Of a DNA stretch of 57,816 nucleotides, positions 40,429 to 48,613 are shown in pieces; the first letter of the stretch is position 1; the number at the start of each line of letters is the position of its first letter. The stretch is from assembly GCA_017432685.1 (NCBI GenBank), contig JAFRIR010000080.1, positions 1 to 57,816 on the forward strand, in the 5' to 3' direction. The position numbers and the translations under genes were made by a program. The DNA comes from Flexilinea sp. (lineage in GTDB: Bacteria > Chloroflexota > Anaerolineae > Anaerolineales > Anaerolineaceae). Below the pieces are notes generated by a model, which searched no databases, was not told the DNA's origin, and saw nothing but the letters and a program-made list of their open reading frames with translations.

Positions 40429-40629
40429 ATGGAAAAGGAATGGTTTGAAAAACTGACAGATGTGCAGAAGACAAAACTGCGCGAATTAGGCGGAAACGCG
40501 GAAGATTTGATCGCGTTCTGCAAAGAAGAAAAACTTGAGCTTCCCGATGAGCTGCTGGAAGCCGCAAGCGGCGGCCTGTGCGGTGGATTTGTTTATCTTG
40601 GATGTGAATGGCGTGACACGGGAATTTAA
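40429..40629 (+). CDS. RiPP precursor peptide 2 (double-glycine leader)
   Basis: A 66-residue peptide. GAAGTGAGGT lies before the ATG. The leader ends ELPDELLEAASGG (Gly48-Gly49). The 17-residue core LCGGFVYLGCEWRDTGI has two Cys, several aromatics and Gly. A core with two Cys and many aromatics is compatible with thioether, disulfide or carbon cross-links. The C39 transporter gene follows 55 bp downstream, separated by CCCTAAA heptamers. Confidence 0.87.
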   Translation: MEKEWFEKLTDVQKTKLRELGGNAEDLIAFCKEEKLELPDELLEAASGGLCGGFVYLGCEWRDTGI

Positions 40630-40675
40630 TCTCTAAACCCTATACCCTATACCCTAAAAACCCTAAATCCTAAAA
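40630..40675. repeat. CCCTAAA/CCCTATA heptamer run before the first NHLM transporter
   Basis: Five to six C-rich heptamers between the precursor 2 stop and the AAAAAGGAG of the transporter gene. Only this arm is present. Confidence 0.7.
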
Positions 40676-40684
40676 AGGAGCGAA

Positions 40685-42847
40685 ATGATCAAACAGCCGG
40701 TCACAAAGGGGATCGCGAAGGTTCCCGTAGTCATGCAGATGGAAGCGCTGGAATGCGGCGCGGCTTCGCTGTGCATGATCATGGCTTACTATGAAAAATG
40801 GATCCCACTGGAACAGGTACGGGCGGACTGCGGCGTCAGCCGGGACGGCAGCAAGGCGAAAAACATCCTGAAAGCCGCCCGCTCCTACGGCATGGAGGCA
40901 AAAGGCTACCTTTTCGAACCCCAGGATCTGAAGGAAAAAGGCTCCTTCCCCTGCATCGTTCACTGGGAATTCAATCACTTCGTGGTCTGCTGCGGGTTTA
41001 AAGGGAATAAAGTCTATCTCAACGACCCGGCAAGGGGCAATTACACCGTTCCGATGGAGCGCTTTGACGAGGCTTTCACCGGTGTCTGCCTGATGATCAA
41101 ACCCGGTCCGGACTTCCAGCCGGAAGGAAAGCCGAAATCCATTCTTGGTTTTGCCCGCAAACGGCTGCAGGGTGCGAAAACCGCCGCGCTCTTCGTGGTT
41201 CTCACGACAGTTATTACCGCTCTCGCCGGCATCATCAACGCCGGTTTCTCCCGGGCATTTCTGGACTACCTGCTCCCCGGAAGCAATCCAAACTGGGTCA
41301 AACTCTTCTTTATCGGATTGGGACTGCTGAACCTGATCCAGATCACTGCCGCCTGGATCCAGGCGCTTTATTCCCTGCGCCTGAACGGCAAAATGGCAGC
41401 CGTCGGCAATGCGGAATATATGTGGAAGGTGCTGCGTATGCCCATGGAGTTTTTCTCCCAACGCATGGCTGGCGATATCCAGTCCCGGCAATCTGCCAAT
41501 GCCTCCATCGCCTCAGAGGTGGTAGAGACACTCGCGCCGCTGGTGATCAATTCCGTCATGATGGTCTTTTATCTGGTAGTGATGATCCGTTATTCCTGGC
41601 TGCTGACGCTGGTTGGACTGGCCGCGGTATGCGCTAATGTCGCCCTCTCACAGCTCATCAGCAATAAACGAATCAACATCACCCGCGTGATGATGCGCGA
41701 TCAGGGGAAACTGTCAGGCGCCACCGTCAGCGCTATCGACATGATCGAGACCATCAAATCCAGCGGGGCGGAAAACGGTTATTTTGAAAAATGGGCGGGC
41801 TATCAGGCGTCGGTCAACACGCAGAACGTCCGCTATGAAAAGATCAACCAGTATCTCGGCGTCCTTCCCGGCGCCGTGAATTCGGTCATGAGCATTCTGG
41901 TGCTTGTGCTGGGCGTGTGGCTGGCAATGCAGGGGCAGTTCACCGTCGGTATGATCCTGGCATTTCAGGGGTTCATGAATGCCTTCATGGCGCCTGCGAA
42001 CCAGATTGTCACAGCCGGACAGCAGATCCAGGAGATGCGCACTTCCATGGAGCGCATCGAAGACGTGATGGAATATGCCGAAGATCCGATCTTCGCGGAA
42101 CGTCCCGAGGCGGAAGAGTTCGAAAAGCTCTCCGGCAGCCTTTCCATGCGGCATGTGACCTTCGGTTATTCCCGTCTGGAACCGCCGCTGATCGAAGATT
42201 TCAGTCTGGAGCTCAAACAGGGCCAGCGGGTGGCATTCGTTGGCTCCTCCGGCTGCGGCAAGTCCACCCTTGCCAAGCTGATCTCCGGGCTGTACCAGCC
42301 CTGGGAAGGGGAGATCCTCTTTGACGGCAAACCGATCTCGGAAATCGACCGGAGCATCCTCACCGGTTCCGTTGCGGTCATGGACCAGGACATTATTTTA
42401 TTTGAAGATACCATCTCCAACAACATCAAGATGTGGGACAGCTCCATCGAAGATTTCGAGGTGATCATGGCTGCCCGGGACGCGCAGATCCACGAGGACA
42501 TCATGCAGCGTGACGGCGGTTATCAGTACAAGCTCACCGAAGGCGGCAGGGACTTTTCCGGCGGACAGCGGCAGCGGCTGGAGATCGCCCGGGTGCTGGC
42601 GCAGGATCCGACCATGATCATCATGGATGAAGCAACCTCCGCACTGGATGCCCGCACCGAATACGACGTGGTGAAATCCATCAAAGACCGCGGCATTTCC
42701 TGCGTGGTCATCGCCCACCGCCTCTCCACCATCCGCGACTGCGACGAGATCATCGTCCTTGACCGCGGCCACGTGGTGGAGCGCGGTACTCATGAGGAGC
42801 TGATGGCGTTGAACGGGGCGTATGCTTCGCTCGTTTCGAGCGAATAG
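40685..42847 (+). CDS. NHLM-type peptidase-containing ABC transporter (C39)
   Basis: A 720-residue exporter that should cleave leaders after Gly-Gly and export the core. The C39 peptidase occupies residues 1-140, with catalytic Cys24 in LECGAASL, Gln18, His98 in HWEFNHFVV and Asp114 in LNDPARG. A membrane domain follows (about 155-430). The ATPase has GSSGCGKSTL, DFSGGQRQRLEIA, MIIMDEATSALD and IAHRLSTI. AAGGAG precedes the ATG. The downstream partner transporter gene is split off by a repeat-flanked ORF. Confidence 0.92.
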   Translation: MIKQPVTKGIAKVPVVMQMEALECGAASLCMIMAYYEKWIPLEQVRADCGVSRDGSKAKNILKAARSYGMEAKGYLFEPQDLKEKGSFPCIVHWEFNHFVVCCGFKGNKVYLNDPARGNYTVPMERFDEAFTGVCLMIKPGPDFQPEGKPKSILGFARKRLQGAKTAALFVVLTTVITALAGIINAGFSRAFLDYLLPGSNPNWVKLFFIGLGLLNLIQITAAWIQALYSLRLNGKMAAVGNAEYMWKVLRMPMEFFSQRMAGDIQSRQSANASIASEVVETLAPLVINSVMMVFYLVVMIRYSWLLTLVGLAAVCANVALSQLISNKRINITRVMMRDQGKLSGATVSAIDMIETIKSSGAENGYFEKWAGYQASVNTQNVRYEKINQYLGVLPGAVNSVMSILVLVLGVWLAMQGQFTVGMILAFQGFMNAFMAPANQIVTAGQQIQEMRTSMERIEDVMEYAEDPIFAERPEAEEFEKLSGSLSMRHVTFGYSRLEPPLIEDFSLELKQGQRVAFVGSSGCGKSTLAKLISGLYQPWEGEILFDGKPISEIDRSILTGSVAVMDQDIILFEDTISNNIKMWDSSIEDFEVIMAARDAQIHEDIMQRDGGYQYKLTEGGRDFSGGQRQRLEIARVLAQDPTMIIMDEATSALDARTEYDVVKSIKDRGISCVVIAHRLSTIRDCDEIIVLDRGHVVERGTHEELMALNGAYASLVSSE

Positions 42848-43362
42848 GGTTTAGGGTATAGGGTTTAGGGTATAGGGAGAAAAGGATGTCGCTTCGCGAC
42901 AAGTTTAAATAGAATTATGTGACATCATCCTGTTTCTCCAAAACTCTACATACTATTCATGAAAGAGGATATATGATAAAAAGCTATAAAGATCTTGATG
43001 TTTGGAAGAAATCAATGATACTGGTGACAGAAGTGTATCACATCGTGAAATTACTTCCCACAGAAGAACGGTATGCGTTATCAGACCAGATGAGAAGAGC
43101 TGCTGTATCGATCCCCTCCAATATTGCAGAAGGTCATGCAAGGTATAATCGAAAAGACTACCCACAATTTCTTTCAATTGCACGAGGCTCTAATGCTGAA
43201 TTGCAAACACAATGTCTTATTTGCGTTAACCTTGGATATGTTAAAGAAAAAGATATACAAAAGGCTTTATCCTTATCTGATGAAGTAGGAAGAATGCTCA
43301 GCACTTTAATCGTCAGGCTGACAACCGATCCTAAACCCTATACCCTAAACCCTAAACCCTAA
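42847..43362. repeat. Heptamer inverted repeats enclosing the four-helix-bundle ORF
   Basis: Left arm 42847-42877 (GGGTTTA/GGGTATA units) and right arm 43330-43362 (CCCTAAA/CCCTATA units). The first 23 bases of the left arm pair perfectly with 43330-43352. Next to the left arm is a small hairpin TGTCGCTTCGCGACA. The element sits between the stop of one transporter gene and the AAGGAG of the next, and its loop encodes one protein. Confidence 0.8.
42973..43362 (+). CDS. Four-helix-bundle protein (23S rRNA intervening-sequence family)
   Basis: A 129-residue protein of the TIGR02436 family: SYKDLDVWKKSMILVTEVY at the start, then LSDQMRRAAVSIPSNIAEGH, the hallmark, then FLSIARGSNAELQTQ. AGAGGA precedes the ATG at 42973. 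In spirochetes and others this protein is encoded in intervening sequences inside 23S rRNA genes that are bounded by inverted repeats. Here it interrupts a transporter operon. Its last nine residues (KPYTLNPKP) are read from the heptamer repeat, and its stop is the final TAA of the repeat. Confidence 0.88.
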   Translation: MIKSYKDLDVWKKSMILVTEVYHIVKLLPTEERYALSDQMRRAAVSIPSNIAEGHARYNRKDYPQFLSIARGSNAELQTQCLICVNLGYVKEKDIQKALSLSDEVGRMLSTLIVRLTTDPKPYTLNPKP

Positions 43363-43370
43363 GGAGCACA

Positions 43371-45587
43371 ATGGCTGGATTGTTTGATGAGCAGATAAGG
43401 TTAAGAAAAGACGCTGACGAAAACGCCTTCGAAGACTCCTTCCTGCAGATCGCCGGAGCGGTGATGGGCAGGCGAATGAGCGACATCCTGAATGATGACC
43501 GTCAGGCTGCCGCTGATGCGATCGGTGACATCCTGAAATATTACCGTGTCAAGCCGCAGGAAGTCCCGGACACGATCAAAGACATGAACGAGACGCTGGA
43601 ATTCCTGATGCGCCCCTACGGCATTATGCGGCGTACCGTCATTCTCGAAAAGGGCTGGCACCGGGACGCTGTCGGCGCGATGCTGGGTAAACGCACAGAC
43701 GATAGTTCTATTGTGGCGCTGATCCCCTATGGATTGAACGGCTATCGTTATTACGACCGCAAGACCGGCAAATTTGTCCGCATCACCGGGAAGAATGAAA
43801 CCCTTTTCGACAAGGAAGCGCTGGCATTTTATAAACCTTTTCCGCTGCAGAAGATGGGGACGGGCGATTTGTTCAAATACATTCTGGAACAGATCAGCAG
43901 CGCAGACCTGATGATGCTGGGTGCGGCTATCCTGGCGGTTACGGCTGCCGGGCTGCTGCTGCCGCGGCTGAATTCTCTGCTGTTTTCCAAAGTTCTTCCC
44001 TCCGGGAGCTCCCGTATGCTGATCGGGATCGCAATTTTCATGATCTGTGCCTCGCTTTCCGCGGTGATCCTCGGGGTGATCCGTGACCTGCTGAAAGCAC
44101 GGATCAGCACCCGGTTGAACATCTCTATCGAAGCTGCGTCCATGATGCGCATCCTTTCTTTGCCGGCGGATTTCTTCAAAAAATACAGCGCCGGTGAACT
44201 TGCGAGCCGCGTCGGCCATATGCGCATGCTTGCCAGCCAGCTGGTCACCACAGTGCTGTCAACAGGTCTGACCAGCATCTTTTCTCTGGCTTATCTTTCC
44301 CAAATCTCTCTTTACGCGCCTGCACTGGTGATGCCGGCAGTTCTGGTGATGATCCTGACGCTGATCGTCACGGTCATTGCCGCCCTGCTCCAAATGAATG
44401 TTTCCCGGGATCAGATGCTGCTGGGCAGCAAGGAAAGCGGTGTCAGCTATTCCATGATCTCCGGTATCCAGAAGATCCGCCTTTCCGGGGCGGAGAAACG
44501 GGCTTTTGCCCGCTGGGCAAAAGCTTATGCAAAGTCCGCGGACCGGCAGTATAATCCGCCGCTCTTCCTCAAGATCAGCAAGGTGCTCACCACCGCCATC
44601 ACCCTGATTGGTACGATGGCAATCTATAATGAGGCGGTCTGGCACCACATCAGTGCGGCCGATTATTACGCTTTCAACGTTGCTTTCGGCGCCATCAACG
44701 GAGCCTTCGTGGCGCTGGCAGGAATCGCTGCCATGGCTGCGCAGATTCCGCCGATCCTCGAAATGGTGCGTCCCATTATGGAAACGGTTCCGGAAATTGC
44801 CGAAGACAAGCTGGTCGTTACCCGCCTTTCCGGCAATATCGAACTGAACAATGTTACCTTCCGCTATCAGGAAGATATGCCCGCCATTCTGGATAACCTG
44901 AGCCTCAAGATCCGCGCCGGGCAATATGTCGCTATCGTCGGGAAAACCGGCTGCGGCAAGTCCACTTTGATGCGGATGATGCTGGGCTTTGAAACACCAC
45001 AGAAGGGTGCGGTATATTATGACGGGAAAGACCTGAAAAAGCTGGATTTGAAGTCCCTGCGCAGACGGATCGGGACGGTAATGCAGAACGGGAAGCTCTT
45101 TATGGGAGATATCTTCTCGAATATCACGATTTCCGCCCCCTGGCTGACCATGGATGACGCCTGGGCAGCAGCCGAGATCGCGGGACTGGCGGAGGACATC
45201 CGCCACATGCCTATGGGGATGCATACCATCATCTCTGAAGGCGCCGGTGGCATTTCCGGTGGACAGCGGCAGCGGCTGCTGATCGCCCGGGCCATCGCTC
45301 CGAAGCCGAAGATTCTCATGTTCGATGAAGCCACTTCCGCGCTGGATAACCTGACGCAGAAGCAAGTCTCCGATGCGCTGGATAAGATGAAGTGCACCCG
45401 CATCGTGATCGCCCACCGTCTTTCCACCATCAGGCAATGCGATCGCATCATCGTGATGGACGGAGGCAAAATCATCGAAGACGGCAGTTATGACCAGCTG
45501 ATTGCCCGTGACGGCTTTTTTGCCGGTCTGGTCGCCCGCCAGCGTCTGGATGATACAGCTTATGTGGGCAGAACAACTGCATTTTAA
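43371..45587 (+). CDS. NHLM-type ABC transporter without peptidase domain
   Basis: A 738-residue second NHLM transporter. The N-terminal 165 residues are a family-specific domain (YGIMRRTVILEKGWHRDAVGAML, ALIPYGLNGYRYYDRKTG in part). Then come a membrane domain (about 180-450) and an ATPase: VGKTGCGKSTLM, GGISGGQRQRLLIA, LMFDEATSALDN and IAHRLSTI. In NHLM loci it acts with the peptidase-bearing transporter. AAGGAG, directly abutting the heptamer arm, precedes the start. It is the last gene of the RiPP locus. Confidence 0.92.
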   Translation: MAGLFDEQIRLRKDADENAFEDSFLQIAGAVMGRRMSDILNDDRQAAADAIGDILKYYRVKPQEVPDTIKDMNETLEFLMRPYGIMRRTVILEKGWHRDAVGAMLGKRTDDSSIVALIPYGLNGYRYYDRKTGKFVRITGKNETLFDKEALAFYKPFPLQKMGTGDLFKYILEQISSADLMMLGAAILAVTAAGLLLPRLNSLLFSKVLPSGSSRMLIGIAIFMICASLSAVILGVIRDLLKARISTRLNISIEAASMMRILSLPADFFKKYSAGELASRVGHMRMLASQLVTTVLSTGLTSIFSLAYLSQISLYAPALVMPAVLVMILTLIVTVIAALLQMNVSRDQMLLGSKESGVSYSMISGIQKIRLSGAEKRAFARWAKAYAKSADRQYNPPLFLKISKVLTTAITLIGTMAIYNEAVWHHISAADYYAFNVAFGAINGAFVALAGIAAMAAQIPPILEMVRPIMETVPEIAEDKLVVTRLSGNIELNNVTFRYQEDMPAILDNLSLKIRAGQYVAIVGKTGCGKSTLMRMMLGFETPQKGAVYYDGKDLKKLDLKSLRRRIGTVMQNGKLFMGDIFSNITISAPWLTMDDAWAAAEIAGLAEDIRHMPMGMHTIISEGAGGISGGQRQRLLIARAIAPKPKILMFDEATSALDNLTQKQVSDALDKMKCTRIVIAHRLSTIRQCDRIIVMDGGKIIEDGSYDQLIARDGFFAGLVARQRLDDTAYVGRTTAF

Positions 45588-45731
45588 GGAAAACCAAAGC
45601 GTACACGCAGAAGCCTGTCCCTTTGAGAAGATACACAACGGGGACGGTTTTCCTGCTGCTGCGCAGCCGGCACAGGAGAACTGTCACCTTGTGCGACTAA
45701 TTTAGAGAGTATTGCTTACCATTGACCGCAC

Positions 45732-45792
45732 ATGAGGACGGTTCCTGCGTGTTGGCTTTGCAACAACGCAATAACCGTCCCTCATTTGCCCT
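45732..45792. terminator. Terminator at the end of the RiPP locus
   Basis: ATGAGGACGGTT and AACCGTCCCTCAT pair with one bulge, with an inner TGCGTGTTG/CAACAACGCA stem. It lies between the transporter gene and the converging TPR gene. The left flank shares GACCGCACATGAGGA with the terminator at 24953. Confidence 0.75.
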
Positions 45793-45819
45793 ACCACATT
45801 TTTGAACATTAAGCAACTA

Positions 45820-46749
45820 TTAATTCGTTCCCTCTATCATTTGCAGAAATTCGATATTTCGCTGTACCGTTTCACTGATTCCGACGGGAATGTTCAGTTC
45901 ATTGCAGCGGTTGGAAATTGTTTCAAAGTTGAATCCATCCAGAGCGATACCGGATTTCCTGCGGATCCAGGCAATTTCTGCCTCGGCATGGCGGGAAGAT
46001 TGATAATGCAGGCTTAGATGATAGAGCGCGGCTGAATCTTCATATTGTCCGGTTTCACTGAGGCAGAATGCCAGGTCACGATAAACACGGGCGAGTTCAG
46101 AACGATTGGAGACACATTGCAGTGCCCACAGGGCAGTGTTCCATGCATCCTGTAACTGTCCGGTCCGTTTATAAGCTTCTCCGAGTTCGAAGAGATATCT
46201 GGGACAAACCGGGTCAAAGTTCATCAGCATTTTCAGAGGTTCCTTCGCTTCTTCCGGACGGCCCATTTCGATGAGCAGGGTTCCCAGGGTGTAAAGCATA
46301 GACGCAGGATGCATTGGATGACGAGCGATTTCCCGTTCGCCGATTTTCTCGGAAAAATAGTCCTGATAGACAAGGCTGTCAAGACTTGATGCAAAATCGG
46401 TCCAGACCGAATCTTCCGAGAGTGGATAAGCCCGGATGAGTGAGGCAAGCACCAGAAGTTTTCCGAGAGCATCTTCATATTGCTGCGCTTCGATCAGTCG
46501 GCAGGCTTCTGCATAATCCTCATCGGCAGTTTGCACCATGTCATCAAAAATCTGCTGCGGAAGATCAGGATCCTCTTTCACAACAAGGTCGAATAAACGG
46601 CGGCCGATTTCACGCAGCAGTGGTTCTGAGCCGGGATCTTGCCGATACCGTTCGCCCCAGTTATTCAAAATTTCTGCGTCCTTTTCCGGATCACCGGTCA
46701 TTTCTTTCTCAATTTTCTTCATGATTTCATTCAATTCAGTTTCATCCAT
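45820..46749 (-). CDS. Tetratricopeptide repeat protein
   Basis: A 309-residue, acidic, soluble protein made of helical repeats. TPR-like units include MLYTLGTLLIEMGRPEEAKEPLKML in part, YLFELGEAYKRTGQLQDAWNTAL in part and VYRDLAFCLSETGQYEDSAALYHLSL in part. There is no signal peptide. GGAG lies before the ATG. A scaffold or regulator is likely; no partner can be named. Confidence 0.75.
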   Translation of the reverse strand: MDETELNEIMKKIEKEMTGDPEKDAEILNNWGERYRQDPGSEPLLREIGRRLFDLVVKEDPDLPQQIFDDMVQTADEDYAEACRLIEAQQYEDALGKLLVLASLIRAYPLSEDSVWTDFASSLDSLVYQDYFSEKIGEREIARHPMHPASMLYTLGTLLIEMGRPEEAKEPLKMLMNFDPVCPRYLFELGEAYKRTGQLQDAWNTALWALQCVSNRSELARVYRDLAFCLSETGQYEDSAALYHLSLHYQSSRHAEAEIAWIRRKSGIALDGFNFETISNRCNELNIPVGISETVQRNIEFLQMIEGTN

Positions 46750-46779
46750 ACGGGTCTCCTAATGCATCGCGCCATTTTA

Positions 46780-47006
46780 CTACAGCCGAATCAGACCAAC
46801 AATACAAAAGATCATGATGACGGTTCCCACAATGAACAAGCCATTACTCATTTTCTTCGCGATCCCGGTTGCTTCTTTTTGGGAAGGATCACCATACACT
46901 CTGAAGAAAAACAGAGATTTACGAGGATCATCGGCAGTACGTAGACAAACTCCTGCAATGATCACCAGAACAGAAAAATCAGCAGGAAAATAAACGGTTC
47001 TTTCAT
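46780..47006 (-). pseudogene. Small membrane protein, apparently frameshifted
   Basis: A frame from the ATG at 47006 gives KEPFIFLLIFLFW and then stops. The next frame continues sensibly with VIIAGVCLRTADDPRKSLFFFR and ends with a membrane segment (GLFIVGTVIMIFCIVGLIRL). Joined, they would make a small protein of about 75 residues with a helix at each end, resembling DUF6199-type proteins. One base too many or too few near 46965 would explain it, either a real frameshift or a sequencing error. Confidence 0.45.
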
Positions 47007-47182
47007 AGATACAATTTTACTACATCATCCATCAATGAGTGATGCAGGATATTCAGAAAACACAGGAAAATGATATATAAAAAAGTTTAGTTCTTTTATA
47101 ATTGATTTTGTGCAGATAAGGAGATTGCCAAGAAATTATTATTACGGGCCTTTGCAGCCCAAAGAATAAGGAGATTCCTGAA

Positions 47183-47797
47183 ATGAAACACGTACAAAAT
47201 ATTATTGTAATTATGCTGATGTTTGTCTTGCTGATGACAGCAGGGACTGTTTGTGCTCAAACTGAAACCGACAGTGATATTCTGGTTATCTATTTCTCCC
47301 GAACCGGCGAACAGTATACCGTGGGCGTGATCGACAAAGGCAATACGTCGATCGTCGCAGATATGATTGCGGAAGCCACCGGGGCGGATATGTTTGAAGT
47401 TCTCCCGGAGGAGGATTATTATCCATACACATATAACGCGCTGACGGATATCGCGCTGCAGGAACAGCGTGAAAAAGCACGCCCGGCCTATCAGAAAGAA
47501 GAGCTTCCCGAACTTTCTCAGTACAGCACGGTCTTTATCGGTGCGCCTGTATGGTGGGGTGACTGGCCGATGATCATGTACACGTTCTTCGAAAATGAAG
47601 ATCTGGCCGGGAAAAAACTGATCCCGTTCACAACGCATGAGGGCAGTGGACTTTCCGGTTTTGATAAAAAACTGGCTGCTGCCATCCCTGAATCCGAGGT
47701 ACTGACCGGTCTCGCGATCCGCGGAAATGACTGCCAGAATCGTCAGGATAATGTCCAAAAAACAGTCAGCGATTGGCTTTCAAAACTCGGATATTGA
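47183..47797 (+). CDS. Secreted flavodoxin
   Basis: A 204-residue flavodoxin with a signal peptide (IIVIMLMFVLLMTAGTVCAQ). The FMN phosphate loop is VIYFSRTGEQYTVG. Later come GAPVWWGDWPMIMYTFF and PFTTHEGSGLSGF, as in the flavodoxin domain of the fusion at 3433. AAGGAGA precedes the ATG. An export signal on a flavodoxin implies electron transfer outside the membrane. It is likely a lipoprotein or secreted redox protein; the partner is unknown. Confidence 0.85.
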   Translation: MKHVQNIIVIMLMFVLLMTAGTVCAQTETDSDILVIYFSRTGEQYTVGVIDKGNTSIVADMIAEATGADMFEVLPEEDYYPYTYNALTDIALQEQREKARPAYQKEELPELSQYSTVFIGAPVWWGDWPMIMYTFFENEDLAGKKLIPFTTHEGSGLSGFDKKLAAAIPESEVLTGLAIRGNDCQNRQDNVQKTVSDWLSKLGY

Positions 47798-47961
47798 AAT
47801 TGGAAAGTATTAATGGTTAAGTTAAGGGATTTTATAGTTTATGAGGAAATAATATCATTTATTTTGCATCTGTTGCGGTTGAATTTTCGTCGTGTTTTCT
47901 TTATCATAAATATAGAAGATGGGATATTCCCGCGAATACAGTTGTAAGGAGGGTATGTGGT

Positions 47962-48162
47962 ATGAATAACAAAGTTCTAAAAGGAATGCTTCTCGCTTTA
48001 CTGGCTATCTATGTGATCTCACCTGTGGATCTCGTTCCGGGACCGGTGGATGATTTGCTTTTGATCTTGTTTTCGGCTGTAATGAATCAAATAAACAGCA
48101 ACCGCAGCAGCAAAAATCCCGATGAGATCGAGGGAAACTGGCAGGATATATCGGGATCATAA
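47962..48162 (+). CDS. DUF1232 small membrane protein
   Basis: A 66-residue protein with the YkvA/DUF1232 signature AIYVISPVDLVPGPVDDLLLIL and a hydrophilic tail. AAGGAGGG precedes the ATG. No function is established for the family. Confidence 0.8.
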   Translation: MNNKVLKGMLLALLAIYVISPVDLVPGPVDDLLLILFSAVMNQINSNRSSKNPDEIEGNWQDISGS

Positions 48163-48230
48163 TCATGCACAGGCATGACAGCAGGCAAAGAGGTAAGCGT
48201 TGTGGAAGCGCTTGCTGATTAATAATGTTT

Positions 48231-48327
48231 CTATTCAGTACGGAGCACAAGGAGACAGCTCTGATGCTGCGGCGAAGCCCGCACGTCAGGGCTGTATTTT
48301 GTTATGCGTCGACAGATTCTGAACAGG
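48231..48327. repeat. Structured repeat, copy 3
   Basis: Ends CTATTCAG and CTGAACAG. Hairpin GCGG-CGAAGC-CCGC. Central motif GGGCTGTATTTTGTTATGCG is the most diverged of the four. It stands alone in the 48163-48613 gap, which otherwise holds only a promoter region near 48548. Confidence 0.7.
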
Positions 48328-48547
48328 TACAGAATAATAGAGGTCTATGACTATCGACGAGTGGCTGCAAACCCCATACTGGATCATAGATATAAATTGA
48401 TATGATGGTTATTCTATTGAGTTTATGCCAATTTGCTGATCTGCATTGCGGGAAGGGTGGCAGAAGTCTTCTACAGCTGCTGGTACTGCGGTCATTTTCA
48501 TTTTCACAAGAATTTTCATGATTATGCTGCCTGATTTCGAATACGGG

Positions 48548-48576
48548 TATAAAATAGAGTTAGTTTAAATTAACTA
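48548..48576 (+). promoter_or_regulatory. TATAAA box and TAGTT-N6-AACTA operator
   Basis: TATAAA (48548-48553) followed by TAGTTTAAATTAACTA (48561-48576), the same half-sites and spacing as at 985 and 55635. It lies upstream of the DUF6796-like and esterase genes. Confidence 0.5.
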
Positions 48577-48613
48577 TTTGCAGCAGTGCAAATGATTTAT
48601 CCGGAGAATTAAA

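Noticed and set aside
44259..45638. 459-codon minus-strand frame
   Set aside because: Shadow of the second NHLM transporter gene.
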